Source of the DNA: Lentisphaeria bacterium
GTDB lineage: Bacteria; Verrucomicrobiota; Lentisphaeria; Oligosphaerales; Oligosphaeraceae
Direction: 5' to 3'
Assembly (NCBI GenBank): GCA_016302725.1
Contig: JAEDNB010000007.1
Coordinates: forward strand, 1 to 23,512
DNA length: 23,512 nt
The translations under genes and the position numbers were made by a program. Numbering within the stretch: position 1 is the first letter of the stretch; each line of letters starts with the position of its first letter. A model generated the notes under the pieces. It did not search any database. It was not told where the DNA came from and worked only from the letters and a program-made list of their open reading frames with translations. Positions 13,462 to 22,911 of this stretch are shown here, one piece after another.

Positions 13462-13476
13462 GGCGCGGAAGGCGCC
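13462..13476. terminator. Short GC-rich hairpin between convergent genes
   Basis: GGCGC-GGAAG-GCGCC starts at the base after the regulator stop codon. No T-tract follows on either strand. It may mark the transcript end, but evidence is weak. Confidence 0.25.
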
Positions 13477-13501
13477 GGGGCGCTGCCGGGTTTGAAGGAG
13501 C

Positions 13502-16500
13502 CTAGGGGGCTGGCTCCTGGTTGGTCAACTGCCGGAAATATTCCTGGGTCTGGAGGCGGAATTTGCGTGGGGGCGGGGCGCTGTTGAGCATAAGGCGCCG
13601 TTCCTCCTGTCCCTGGAACTTGAGGAGTTCCTGGCGGAGGATTCGGGAGGCCTGTTCCAGGGCTGTGAGCTGGGCCTGGGGGGCGGCCTCCTCCAGGGAC
13701 TGCGCCAGGCGTTCCAGGGAAGGCTGTCCGAAGGCCCGCCCCATCCCTTCCAGCGCCCGGGCCGCGCCTTGGGCAGCCTCTGCCTTTCCTTCTCCCTGGG
13801 CGTTGGCCAGGGCCTCCCGATGGCGTTCCAGTTCCTCCAGGGCTTCCTGAAGTTCCCGGGCCCCGTAGAGGGGGATTTCCTCTGCCGCCTTGCCCAACTG
13901 CCTCCCCCATTGCCGCAGCCCCTGGGCAGCCCGGGCCTGGCTGTCGGCGGCCCGGGAATAGCGTCCATACAGAAGCGAGTTGGCCGCCCGGCTCTGGGCA
14001 GTCTCCACCTCCTGGGACCAAGGCGTCCGGGTGGAGGCGTTCTCCAGGGTTTCGGCGGCATGGGGGAAGCGGCGGGCCAGTTCCTGGGAAACCTCCCGCG
14101 CCTCCGCCTGGAAGGCCTGGGTGTCCTTCCCCAGGGCGGCCTGCTTTTCCCGGGCGGCCTTGCGCTCCGCCGTGCCGCCGCCAGGGGCGGGGGAGCGGGC
14201 GGCATTCTCCCGTGCCAGGGCTTCCTGGCGCCGGGCCAGTTCCTCTGCCTGGCGGGAGAGGCGGTCCATCTGCATCCGGGCCTCGCTGCGCAACCCCTGG
14301 GACAGGGCTTCCTCCGCCGCAGCCAGGGAGAGCAGGGCGCGCTGCCCGCGGACCTTCGCCTGGGGAAGGGAGGAGTCTGCCTCCAGGGCCTGGCGGGCGG
14401 CCTCCAGTTCCCGTGCCCCGTTGCGGAGGGGGCCTGCCGCCGGGGCGCCGCTTTCCTGGGCGGCAATCCGGGGGACCAGGGTCTCCGTGCGGTCGGCTAG
14501 ATTCTGGAGCGCCTTCCCGTCCTCCGGGGACAATTGGGGGAGGAGGTCCTGGAGGCTGCCGCGGATTTCCTGGAGTTCGTCCAGGGCGCGGCGCAATTCC
14601 TCCAGGGGCTGGCGCCGGTCTCCCCGCTGGGAGTCCCCTGCCGTCTCCTGTCCGGAGGAGGCGTTTTGCCCGCCGTCCTGGCTTCCGCCCTGCCCGCCGC
14701 CGGAGGCGGACAGGGCCTGGGCATTCCGGGCCAGCATGGCTTCCAGCCGGGTGAGCTGGGACAGGGCACGGCGCAGGGGCAGCTGCGCCTGCGCGGCCTG
14801 GCCATTCTCCACTTGCTCCGCCGCCTTGCCTACGGCCTGGGCTGCCTGGGCGAGGGGGGTGGCGATGGCGGGGGGGAGGGAATCCATGCCTGACGCCTGG
14901 GCAATCTGGGCCTCGCGCCCCCGAAGCGCCTGGGAAAGATTGCGCAAGTCCCGGGAGAGTTCCAGGGCGCGGTGCTGGGCGGCTTCCGGGGAGGAGACAC
15001 CTTCCTGCCGGGCCACTCCCAGGGTGTCCCGCAGGAGGCGCTTGGTCTCCGAAACCAGGTCCTCCAGGCTCATCTCCTGGCGTTTCCCCTCCCCCGCGCT
15101 TTGGTTGTCGGGGGAAAGGGGAGAGGGGGGCTCCTTCACGGTGAGGATGACGATGTTTCCCCGCGTTGTCTGGGGATTGGGGTCCCGGTTGTCCCGGGCC
15201 TCCAGCCAGGCCACCACCACCTGCCCCGCCTCCAGTGGGCCCAGGTCAGGGGTGCGGTGGAGGGACAGTTCCCTGGGGGCGCCCCCTTCCTCCCAGAGCG
15301 ACAGGCACTGCTGGGGCTGGTCGTCCACGGAATAGTGGAGGCTCACGGCGGTGAGGCCGTAGTCATCGGAGAGCAAGGCGCTCCATGCAGGGTGTTCCGT
15401 GGGGGCGAATTCGCCATCTTCCCGTGGGGTGCGTTCCTCCACGGCGGGGGGATAGTCGGGGGTTACCTGCACCCGGAATGCCTTGCCCCGGGCGCGGTAG
15501 CGTCCGCGCTGAAATTCGGCCTGGAGGGAATTGCCGTCGGCGGGCAGGAAGGCCTCCTGGGGGATTTCCGTCTCTTTCCCGGCTTCCCCGGGGCTCTTTC
15601 CCAGGAGGCGCCAGGCCTCTCCCTGGGGCATAAGGCAGGTGACGGACAGGCGCTCGCCCTCCACCAGGGACAGGTCCGTGAAGTCGTGGAAGGTGCGTGA
15701 GGGGAGGCCCGTGTAGGCAGGCGGGGTGGAGACCATCTCCACGGAGAGGGGGGCGGGGGGCGGATAGGCGACGACCGGCGTCCAGGGAGAGGCCCCGGTG
15801 CGGGTCACCGCGCGAAGCCGTCCGCATCGGGTGAGGTCGTATAGGGTCAGTTCCCATCGATTTTTCCCGGCGGGATTCATGGATTCCCGCCGCACCTCCC
15901 CTCCCCAGTCCAGTTCCAGCCACATGCCGTCAGGCGCGTGGTGGCGCAGGAGTTCTCCCGTGACCCGGATGTCCTGGTGGAGGGGGACTTCCCCCCCTGG
16001 GGAGAGGACTACCTGGACAGGCGGCGGAGCCGTCCAATGCAGGAAAAGGCGCCTCCAGGCATTCCTGCCCATCCAAAGGAGAAGGGGCAGCGCCAGGAGA
16101 GCCAGGAGCATCCGGCGGGGGCGCCAAGGGGGTTGCCAGGAGGGAACCCTGGCCAGGGACAGCCTCCCCTCCTTTCCCAGATAGCGGCGCTGGAGGGAGG
16201 CGAGATATTCTTGCTGGAAGGCGGTCAGCGGCTTCCCCCGGGCTTGCTTCTCCTCCAGCTCCAGGGTTGTCTCCAGCCTGTTGGCATCCTCCGGAAAGTC
16301 CCTCTGGTACTCCCGGCATAGCTGGCGCAGGGAGCGCCTGCGGAGGGCACGGTGCAGGCAGCGCAGGGACAGCAGAAGGAGCGCCGCCAGCCCGCCGGCG
16401 AGGAGGAGGCAGGCGCACTGCCCTTCCCGGAGGCGGGGGCCAATCGCCGCGCCCAGAAGCGCCACTCCCAGCAGGGCCAGGAGCAGCTCCCAGAGAAGGT

Positions 16501-16600
16501 GCACCCGGCACCTGCGGCGGGCGGCGCGGACCACCTTCTCCCGGACGGGGCAGGGACGGGAAGCGCCGGGGTCGGCGGGGGCTGGGGAGGAGGAGGGCAC
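13502..16600 (-). CDS. Large membrane-anchored coiled-coil protein, DUF4175-like
   Basis: This is a protein of about 1032 residues. Three hydrophobic helices are visible at 35-53, 62-81 and 163-178. A beta-rich region follows (about 190-490) with repeated strand patterns such as PPPVQVVLSPGGEVPL, VEMVSTPPAYTGLPSRTF and LSDDYGLTAVSLHYSVDD. Residues 500-1000 are rich in Gln, Ala, Glu, Arg and Leu and look like a long coiled coil, broken by a Gly/Gln/Ser linker near 650. The tail PPPRKFRLQTQEYFRQL is typical of DUF4175-like proteins in PVC and Bacteroidota genomes. These usually sit with MoxR ATPase, DUF58 and VWA genes, which are not in this window. The start used is a GTG at 16600 without a ribosome binding site; a start some 20 codons further in is possible. 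It lies 34 bases after pgi. Function unknown. Confidence 0.75.
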   Translation of the reverse strand: MPSSSPAPADPGASRPCPVREKVVRAARRRCRVHLLWELLLALLGVALLGAAIGPRLREGQCACLLLAGGLAALLLLSLRCLHRALRRRSLRQLCREYQRDFPEDANRLETTLELEEKQARGKPLTAFQQEYLASLQRRYLGKEGRLSLARVPSWQPPWRPRRMLLALLALPLLLWMGRNAWRRLFLHWTAPPPVQVVLSPGGEVPLHQDIRVTGELLRHHAPDGMWLELDWGGEVRRESMNPAGKNRWELTLYDLTRCGRLRAVTRTGASPWTPVVAYPPPAPLSVEMVSTPPAYTGLPSRTFHDFTDLSLVEGERLSVTCLMPQGEAWRLLGKSPGEAGKETEIPQEAFLPADGNSLQAEFQRGRYRARGKAFRVQVTPDYPPAVEERTPREDGEFAPTEHPAWSALLSDDYGLTAVSLHYSVDDQPQQCLSLWEEGGAPRELSLHRTPDLGPLEAGQVVVAWLEARDNRDPNPQTTRGNIVILTVKEPPSPLSPDNQSAGEGKRQEMSLEDLVSETKRLLRDTLGVARQEGVSSPEAAQHRALELSRDLRNLSQALRGREAQIAQASGMDSLPPAIATPLAQAAQAVGKAAEQVENGQAAQAQLPLRRALSQLTRLEAMLARNAQALSASGGGQGGSQDGGQNASSGQETAGDSQRGDRRQPLEELRRALDELQEIRGSLQDLLPQLSPEDGKALQNLADRTETLVPRIAAQESGAPAAGPLRNGARELEAARQALEADSSLPQAKVRGQRALLSLAAAEEALSQGLRSEARMQMDRLSRQAEELARRQEALARENAARSPAPGGGTAERKAAREKQAALGKDTQAFQAEAREVSQELARRFPHAAETLENASTRTPWSQEVETAQSRAANSLLYGRYSRAADSQARAAQGLRQWGRQLGKAAEEIPLYGARELQEALEELERHREALANAQGEGKAEAAQGAARALEGMGRAFGQPSLERLAQSLEEAAPQAQLTALEQASRILRQELLKFQGQEERRLMLNSAPPPRKFRLQTQEYFRQLTNQEPAP

Positions 16601-16634
16601 CGTTCGGAGGCGCGGGTGCGCTTGTGGCGGCGGG

Positions 16635-18260
16635 TTACATCCGCTGGCGCAGCCGGCGGATCAACTGGCAGGTGGAGGGGTCGTGGTCCAGAGGGGCGTC
16701 GGCGGGGGCGGCGAAATCCTTGAGGATGCGCTTGGCCAGCACCTTGCCCAGTTGGACACCCCACTGGTCGAAGGAGTAGATGTCCCAGATGACCCCCTGG
16801 GTGAAGATCTTCTGTTCGTAGAGGGCCATGAGGTGTCCCAGGCTCTTGGGGGTGAGCTGGTCTGCCAGGATGGTGTTGGTGGGCCGGTTTCCCTGGAAGG
16901 TCTTCTGGGCCGCCAGGGCGGGGGAGATGCCGGGCTCCTCCTTCAATACCTGCTCCGTGGATTTCCCGAAGGCCAGGGCCTCCGTCTGGGCCACGAAATT
17001 GGCCATGAGCTTCTGGTGGTGGTCACCCACAGGGGTCTGGGAACGGCAGAAGCCGATGAAATCGGCGGGGATGAGCTTTGTGCCCTGGTGGAGGAGCTGG
17101 AAGAAGGAGTGCTGGCTGTTGGTGCCGGGCTCGCCCCAGATCACGGGGCCGGTCTGCCAGGTGACGGCATGGCCTTGGCGGTCCACCGATTTCCCGTTGG
17201 ATTCCATGGAGACCTGCTGCAGGTGGGCGGCGAAGCGGTGCATGGCCTGGTCGTAGGGAAGGATGGCGTGGGACTGGGCGCCGAAGAAGTTGTTGTACCA
17301 GATTCCCAGGAGGGCGAGAATCACGGGGAGGTTCTGCTCCAGGGGGGCGGTGCGGAAATGGCAGTCCATCTCATGGTGTCCCTCCAGCATGGCGAGGAAA
17401 TTCTCCGGCCCGATTTGGAGCATGATGGGCAGTCCGATGGCGGAGCAGAGGGAGTATCTGCCGCCCACCCAGTTCCAGAAGGCGAACATGTTCTTCACGT
17501 CAATGCCGAAGTTGGCCACCTCCTCGGCGTTGGTGGAGACCGCCACAAAATGCCGGGCGATGGCCTCCTTGGAGGCGAACCGGGAGAGGATCCAGTTCCT
17601 GGCGGAGTTGGCGTTGGTCATGGTTTCCTGGGTGGTGAAGGTTTTGGAGGCCACCACGAAGAGGGTTTCGGCGGGATCCAGCCCCTTCAGGGTGTCGCAG
17701 AGGTGGAAGCCGTCCACATTGGAGACGAAGAGGCACTGGAGGGCGGGGGTGCCGTAGGCCTTCAGGGCCTCGCAGGCCATTTTGGGGCCCAGGTCGCTTC
17801 CGCCGATGCCGATGTTGACCACGTTGCGGATGGGCTTGCCGGTGTAGCCCTTCCATTCCCCGGAGCGAACCCGCCGGGAGAAATCCGCCATCTGCTCCAG
17901 GACGCGGTTCACCTCGGGCATCACATCCTTCCCGTCCACCAGGATGGGGGTGTTGGAGCGGTTGCGCAGGGCCACGTGGAGGACCGCCCGGCCCTCGGTC
18001 TCGTTGATTTTCTTCCCGGTGAACATGGCCTCGATGTTCTCCTGGAGGCGCGCCTCCCGCGCCAGGGCGAAGAGGAGTTCCATGCCCTTGCGGTCAATGC
18101 GGTTCTTGGAGTAGTCCAGGAGGATGTCCTGGAACTCGGCGCGGAATTCCTGGGCCCGGTTGGGCTCCCGCTGGAAGAGGGAGGAGATGGTGGTGTCCTG
18201 GAGGGACTCGAAGTGGCTCTGCAGGGCATTCCAGGCGGGAGTGGAGGGATTCTTCATCAT
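16635..18260 (-). CDS. pgi: Glucose-6-phosphate isomerase
   Basis: This 541-residue cytoplasmic enzyme interconverts glucose 6-phosphate and fructose 6-phosphate; E. coli Pgi is 549 residues. The sugar-phosphate site NIGIGGSDLGP is at 149-159 and VASKTFTTQETMTN near 203-216. Catalytic residues are E353 in MESNGKS, H384 in NSQHSFFQ and K506 in QWGVQLGK, matching E. coli E355, H386 and K514. The family signature GGRYSLCSAIGLPI is at 266-279. The ATG at 18260 overlaps the tatD stop by four bases (ATGATG; a second in-frame ATG follows at once), indicating coupling. There is no ribosome binding site. It is the third gene of the purL-tatD-pgi run and may share one transcript. Confidence 0.97.
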   Translation of the reverse strand: MMKNPSTPAWNALQSHFESLQDTTISSLFQREPNRAQEFRAEFQDILLDYSKNRIDRKGMELLFALAREARLQENIEAMFTGKKINETEGRAVLHVALRNRSNTPILVDGKDVMPEVNRVLEQMADFSRRVRSGEWKGYTGKPIRNVVNIGIGGSDLGPKMACEALKAYGTPALQCLFVSNVDGFHLCDTLKGLDPAETLFVVASKTFTTQETMTNANSARNWILSRFASKEAIARHFVAVSTNAEEVANFGIDVKNMFAFWNWVGGRYSLCSAIGLPIMLQIGPENFLAMLEGHHEMDCHFRTAPLEQNLPVILALLGIWYNNFFGAQSHAILPYDQAMHRFAAHLQQVSMESNGKSVDRQGHAVTWQTGPVIWGEPGTNSQHSFFQLLHQGTKLIPADFIGFCRSQTPVGDHHQKLMANFVAQTEALAFGKSTEQVLKEEPGISPALAAQKTFQGNRPTNTILADQLTPKSLGHLMALYEQKIFTQGVIWDIYSFDQWGVQLGKVLAKRILKDFAAPADAPLDHDPSTCQLIRRLRQRM

Positions 18261-19027
18261 GGTTTCGAGGGGCTTTCAGGGGAGGGATTCAGATAGGGAA
18301 GGGGGAACGGCAGGCCAAAGAGCCGGAGGTGGTTTTTCAGCAGGGATTGGGAAAGGAGGGCGGGTTCCTCCCCCCGCAGGAGGGCCAGGTGGTGGACAAG
18401 GGCGGGAAGGGCCTCGGGGGAATGCCCCCGGAAGGGCGCGTCGCTTTCCACGAGAAGACGCTCCCGGGGCAGGAGGCGCGCTGCCTCCCGGAGGCGGGCG
18501 TTTCCCTGAAGCAGGGAAAAGCCCAGGGAAAGATAGGCGTCGGGGCGGCGCAGGAGCCGCCTGGCTTCAGGGAGGCCGCCATGGAAGCCGTGGAGGAGCA
18601 GGGGAAGGCTGGGAAAGGCGTCCAGGCAATGCCAGAGGGCTTCCCAGGAGCGCACCAGGTGGAGGACAACCACCCGCTTCAGCCGGTGGGCCAGCGCCAA
18701 TTGCTCCTGCAGCCAGGCGCACTGCCTTTCCCGGGGCGGCCGCCCGGGTGTCCCGTCCAACCCGATTTCCCCCACGGCGGCCTGGGGATGGCGCAGCAGC
18801 AGTTCCTCCAGGAGGGGGAGGGTTTCCCGGGGGGAGAAGTCCGCCGCCTCCCAGGGATGGACGCCCAGGGCGGGGAGGGCATGCACCCCTTCCCGCAGGG
18901 CGCACGCCTGGAGGCATTGCTCCCATTGGGCGGGGCCGGCGCAAACCACGCAGGAGGCCAGCCCCATCCTGCGCCAGCGGGGCAAATCCTCCAGGGGGAG
19001 ATGGAGATGGCTGTCGGCGAAGGGCAT
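18257..19027 (-). CDS. TatD-family metal-dependent hydrolase (DNase)
   Basis: This is a 256-residue TIM-barrel hydrolase of usual family length. Metal ligands are visible in order: DSHLHLP (H7, H9), GVHPWEA, AVGEIGLDG (bridging Glu), VVVLHLVRSW (His), LLHGFHGG (His) and LLVESDAPF (Asp). Family members are cytoplasmic 3'-5' DNases or related phosphoesterases. The start MPFADSHLH was chosen because the family motif begins within the first residues; an upstream ATG at 19057 adds ten residues, mostly Gly/Pro/Ser/Arg, and has GGAGGA 13-15 bases before it. The gene lies 64 bases after purL and overlaps pgi by four bases. Confidence 0.88.
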   Translation of the reverse strand: MPFADSHLHLPLEDLPRWRRMGLASCVVCAGPAQWEQCLQACALREGVHALPALGVHPWEAADFSPRETLPLLEELLLRHPQAAVGEIGLDGTPGRPPRERQCAWLQEQLALAHRLKRVVVLHLVRSWEALWHCLDAFPSLPLLLHGFHGGLPEARRLLRRPDAYLSLGFSLLQGNARLREAARLLPRERLLVESDAPFRGHSPEALPALVHHLALLRGEEPALLSQSLLKNHLRLFGLPFPLPYLNPSPESPSKP

Positions 19028-19091
19028 GGGGCGCGGGGAGGGACCCCCGCCGCGCATTTGCACAGGCGGAAATCCTCCCCGGCAGGGGGAC

Positions 19092-22000
19092 TCAGGCGAA
19101 ATACTCCACTCCGCTGGCGAAAATCCCCTGGTCCTTGTTCCCGGGGACATTTTTCCCCAGGTTGGTGTCCCAGGTGCGTTCGGAGTGTCCCATCTTCCCC
19201 AGGACACGCCCGTCGGGGGAGGTGATGCCCTCGATGGCGTTGACGGAGCCGTTGGGGTTCCAGGGCATGTCCATGGCGGGGCGCCCCTCCAGGTCGGCGT
19301 ATTGGAAGGCGACCTGGCCATTGGCCACCAGGGCGGCGACCTGTTCAGGGGTGGCGAAGAAGCGGCCTTCCCCATGGGAGATGGCCACCTCGTGGACATC
19401 TCCCACCTGGGTGCGCAGGAGCCAGGGGGATTTGACGGAGGCGACCACGGTGCGTGCCATGGTGGCCACGTGGCGTCCCAGGGTGTTGAAGGTCAAGGTG
19501 GGGGCGTCCTTGTCCAGGGCGGGGAGGATTTCGCCTCCAGGGACCAGGCCCAGTTTGATGAGGGCCTGGAATCCGTTGCAGATGCCCAGCACCAGGCCGT
19601 CCCTTTGGTGGAGCAGTTCATCCATGGCCTCCTTGACCTTGGGGTTGCGGAAGGTGGTGGCGATGAATTTGCCGGAGCCATCGGGCTCGTCGCCGCCGGA
19701 GAAGCCTCCGGGGAAGGCGACAATCTGGGCGTTGCGGATGGCCTTCACCAGTTTTTCCACGGAGTCCTCGATGTCGGCGGCGGAGAGATTTCGGATGAGG
19801 ACCTGTTCCGGGATGGCGCCCGCCTGGGCGAAGGCCCGGGCGGTGTCGGTCTCGCAGTTTGTGCCGGGGAAGACGGGAATCAGGACCCTGGGGCGGGCCA
19901 CCCGGATGGCGGGCTTCTGGCTGCTGCGGGCGGAGCAGGGTTCCCAAGTGGCCAGGGGAGTGGTGCCCGCATGGGTGGGGAAGATTTTCTCCAGGGGGCG
20001 TTCCCAGGCGGGGATGGCCTCATAGAGGGGATACCGCATGGCGTCGCCGATGGTGATGGCGCCGTCATCGGTGGTCTCCCCTACCACGGGATAGCCTGGG
20101 AGGGGGGCGGTGCACTCCACCAGGATGGCCCCGTAGTCGGGGGTGAAGAGGGCGCCGGGCTCCTGGGGCAGGGCGCCCCGGAAGCCCACCAGGTTGCCAA
20201 AGCACATCTTGGAGAGGGCCGCCGCCATGCCGCCACGCCCCACGGTCTGGGCCGCCAGGACTCTCCCCTCCTGGATGAAGGCCCGGAGGGAGGCGAAATT
20301 CTGGCGCAATCCCGGGAAATCGGGGGTGCCGTCGGGAAGACGCCGGACGGGCAGGAGGCAGACGGGATGGCCCGCTCCCTTGAACTCGGGGCTGACCACC
20401 TGGCGGGCATCCCCCGCCACTACGGCGAAGCAGACCAAGGAGGGGGGGACGGTCAGATGCTCGAAGGTGCCGGACATGGAATCCTTGCCTCCAATGGCCG
20501 CCGTGCCGAACTCCAGCTGGGCCCGCAAGCCACCCAACACCGCCGCCAGGGGAAGCCCCCACTTCTCCGGGGCACTGCCCAAATGCTCGAAATACTCCTG
20601 GAAGGAGAGGCGCGCCTGGGAGGCGTCACCCCCCGCCGCCGCCAATTTGGCCAGCGCCTCCACCACGGCGTAGATGGCGCCGTGGAAGGGGCTCCAGGTG
20701 CAGAGGTCGGGGTCGTAGCCGTGGCTCATGATGGTGCAGCACTCGGTGTGGCCCGAGGCGGGCAGTTTGGCGGCCATGGCTTCGTTGGGGGTCAGGCGGG
20801 TCTTGCCGCCGTAGGGCTCCAGGACAGTGGCCGCCCCGATGGTGCCGTCGAAGCGCTCCACCAGCCCCTTCTGGGAGCAGACGTTCAACTCCTGGAGGGT
20901 GTCCATCCAGCGGGGGAGGAGGTCTTCCACGGGCTGGGGACGGAAGGGATTCCGCTCCTGGCAGGGGGCGGCCACGCGGGCTTCCGTGTGCTGGGTCACC
21001 CCGTTGGTGTCCAGGAACTCCCGGGAGAGGGAGACGATGGGCCGGCCCCGCCACCGCATCTCCAGGCGTCCCTCCCCGGTCACCCGGGCCACGGGGGTGG
21101 CCTCCAGGTTTTCCTGGGCGGAGAGAGCCAGGGCGGCCTCCACATCCTGGGGGGCAACCACCACGGCCATGCGCTCCTGGGATTCGGAAATCGCCAGTTC
21201 CGTGCCGTCCAAGCCGGCGTATTTCTTGGGGACGGTGTCCAGGTCGATGTTCAGCCCCGGGGCGAGTTCCCCGATGGCCACGGAGACCCCGCCGGCACCG
21301 AAATCATTGCAGCGCTTGACCAGCCGGGAGAATTCCGGGCGCCGGAAGAGCCGTTGGATGTTCCGTTCGGTGAGGGGGTTTCCCTTTTGGACTTCGGCGC
21401 CGCAGGTTTGGAGGGATTCCTCGGTGTGCGCCTTGGAGGAGCCGGTGGCCCCGCCGCATCCGTCCCGCCCGGTGCGTCCTCCGATGAGGAGGATGACATC
21501 CCCGGGTTCAGGCTGCTTCCGTACCACATTGGCCTTGGGGGCGGCGGCGATGACGGCGCCCAGTTCCAGGCGCTTGGCGACGAATCCCGGATGGTAGTAC
21601 TCCTGGATTTTGCCGGCGGCCAGACCAATCTGGTTTCCGTAGGAGGAGTATCCGGCCGCCGCGGTGCGGGTGATCTTCCGCTGGGGGAGTTTTCCCGGGA
21701 GGGTTTTTTCCACGGGGGTCCTGGGGTCGCCGGCGCCGGTGATGCGCATGGCCTGGTAGACGTAGGAGCGTCCGGAGAGGGGGTCCCGGATGGCGCCTCC
21801 CAGGCAGGTGGCGGCGCCGCCGAAGGGCTCGATTTCCGTGGGATGGTTGTGGGTCTCGTTCTTGAACATCACCAGCCAGGGTTCCTTCTTGCCGTCAACC
21901 TCCGCCTCCACCTCGATGGAGCAGGCGTTGATTTCCTCCGAGGCGTCCAGATTCTCCAGTTTGCCCTGGCGCTTCAGCGCCTTTGCGCCGATGGTCCCCG

Positions 22001-22835
22001 CATCCATCAGGCAGAGGGTCTTTCCCTCGCGTCCCAGTTCCTTCCGAATCTCCAGGTATTTTTCGAAGGCGGCCCGGATGGGGGCGCCCAGGGGGGAGTC
22101 CGCAGCCGGCAGCTCCACCTTGTCCAGGCTGGTGTGGAAGGTGGTGTGGCGGCAGTGGTCGGACCAGTAGGTGTCGATGACCTTGATTTCCGTGAAGGTG
22201 GGCTCCCTGTGTTCCTGGTCCCGGAAATACTGCTGGACGAAGGCCAGGTCCTGGGGGCTCATGGCCAGTCCCAGGGAGCGCACCATTTCCCGGAGTTCGC
22301 CCTCTGGCAGGGAGAGGAAGCCCTCCATCACCCGGATGTCGGCAGGGGGCTCGGCGGCAATCTCCAGGGTGTCCGGCTTCATGCCCATGACCGCCTCCCG
22401 GCTCTCCACCGGGTTGATGACGTATCTCTTCACCCGGCCGAGCTCCTCGTCGGTGAGGTCGCCCAGCAGGGCGTACAGGGTGGCGGTGCGCACCAGGGGG
22501 CGCTCCTTCTGGGTGAGCAACTGGATGCACTGCGCGGCGGAATCCGCCCGCACATCATATTGGCCGGGAAGGTATTCCACGGCAAACCATGTGGCACCGG
22601 GAATTTCCGGGTGGACCTCTTCGAAGACGGCATCGCAGTTGGGCTCCGACAAGACGGAGTCCCGCGCCGCCTGGAATTCCTCCTGGCTCACCCCCGAAAG
22701 GTCGTAGCGCTTGAACAGGCGAAGCCCCGTGAGCCCGGAAAGACCCAGGGTCTCCCGAAGGTCGGACAAAAGGTTGCGGGCCTCGACGTCAAAGCCTGGA
22801 CGCTTCTCGACAAACGCGCGAAATACGGTACTCAT
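19092..22835 (-). CDS. purL: Phosphoribosylformylglycinamidine synthase (FGAM synthetase), single chain
   Basis: This 1247-residue enzyme carries out the fourth step of purine synthesis: FGAR plus glutamine and ATP to FGAM. It is the large fused form with N-terminal PurS-like domain (1-170), linker with DTYWSDHCRHTTF near 220, synthetase halves (MFKNETHNHPTEIEPFGG near 325 and CNDFGAGGVSVAIGELAPG near 510), and a class I glutamine amidotransferase at the C-terminus. There, PVFPGTNCETDTARAF, AFPGGFSGGDEPDGSGKF and GICNGFQ (C1086 nucleophile) are followed by H1154 and E1156 in SHGEGRF. Its N-terminus resembles the clostridial-type large PurL more than the gammaproteobacterial one. Separate PurS/PurQ subunits are not needed. 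It heads the purL-tatD-pgi run, with a TATATT element 71 bases upstream of the ATG. No ribosome binding site is visible. Confidence 0.97.
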   Translation of the reverse strand: MSTVFRAFVEKRPGFDVEARNLLSDLRETLGLSGLTGLRLFKRYDLSGVSQEEFQAARDSVLSEPNCDAVFEEVHPEIPGATWFAVEYLPGQYDVRADSAAQCIQLLTQKERPLVRTATLYALLGDLTDEELGRVKRYVINPVESREAVMGMKPDTLEIAAEPPADIRVMEGFLSLPEGELREMVRSLGLAMSPQDLAFVQQYFRDQEHREPTFTEIKVIDTYWSDHCRHTTFHTSLDKVELPAADSPLGAPIRAAFEKYLEIRKELGREGKTLCLMDAGTIGAKALKRQGKLENLDASEEINACSIEVEAEVDGKKEPWLVMFKNETHNHPTEIEPFGGAATCLGGAIRDPLSGRSYVYQAMRITGAGDPRTPVEKTLPGKLPQRKITRTAAAGYSSYGNQIGLAAGKIQEYYHPGFVAKRLELGAVIAAAPKANVVRKQPEPGDVILLIGGRTGRDGCGGATGSSKAHTEESLQTCGAEVQKGNPLTERNIQRLFRRPEFSRLVKRCNDFGAGGVSVAIGELAPGLNIDLDTVPKKYAGLDGTELAISESQERMAVVVAPQDVEAALALSAQENLEATPVARVTGEGRLEMRWRGRPIVSLSREFLDTNGVTQHTEARVAAPCQERNPFRPQPVEDLLPRWMDTLQELNVCSQKGLVERFDGTIGAATVLEPYGGKTRLTPNEAMAAKLPASGHTECCTIMSHGYDPDLCTWSPFHGAIYAVVEALAKLAAAGGDASQARLSFQEYFEHLGSAPEKWGLPLAAVLGGLRAQLEFGTAAIGGKDSMSGTFEHLTVPPSLVCFAVVAGDARQVVSPEFKGAGHPVCLLPVRRLPDGTPDFPGLRQNFASLRAFIQEGRVLAAQTVGRGGMAAALSKMCFGNLVGFRGALPQEPGALFTPDYGAILVECTAPLPGYPVVGETTDDGAITIGDAMRYPLYEAIPAWERPLEKIFPTHAGTTPLATWEPCSARSSQKPAIRVARPRVLIPVFPGTNCETDTARAFAQAGAIPEQVLIRNLSAADIEDSVEKLVKAIRNAQIVAFPGGFSGGDEPDGSGKFIATTFRNPKVKEAMDELLHQRDGLVLGICNGFQALIKLGLVPGGEILPALDKDAPTLTFNTLGRHVATMARTVVASVKSPWLLRTQVGDVHEVAISHGEGRFFATPEQVAALVANGQVAFQYADLEGRPAMDMPWNPNGSVNAIEGITSPDGRVLGKMGHSERTWDTNLGKNVPGNKDQGIFASGVEYFA

Positions 22836-22905
22836 GGAGGGTCTCTTGGGGAAAAAAGGAAAAGGGCGGGGGATGGCCCCGGGACACCGGCCGACAATGC
22901 GGGAA

Positions 22906-22911
22906 AATATA
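22906..22911 (-). promoter_or_regulatory. Candidate -10 element for purL
   Basis: On the minus strand the sequence is AAGGGTTATATTTTCCCG, with TATATT 71 bases before the purL start. It repeats the GGGTTATATT core seen at 1036-1045. No -35 hexamer is clear. The rest of the 22836-23047 stretch is C/G-rich leader and spacer in which I see no gene, PurR-type operator or riboswitch. Confidence 0.5.

Noticed and set aside
16281..18296. A 671-codon open frame opposite pgi
   Set aside because: Shadow of a GC-biased gene; the sense strand carries all Pgi catalytic residues.
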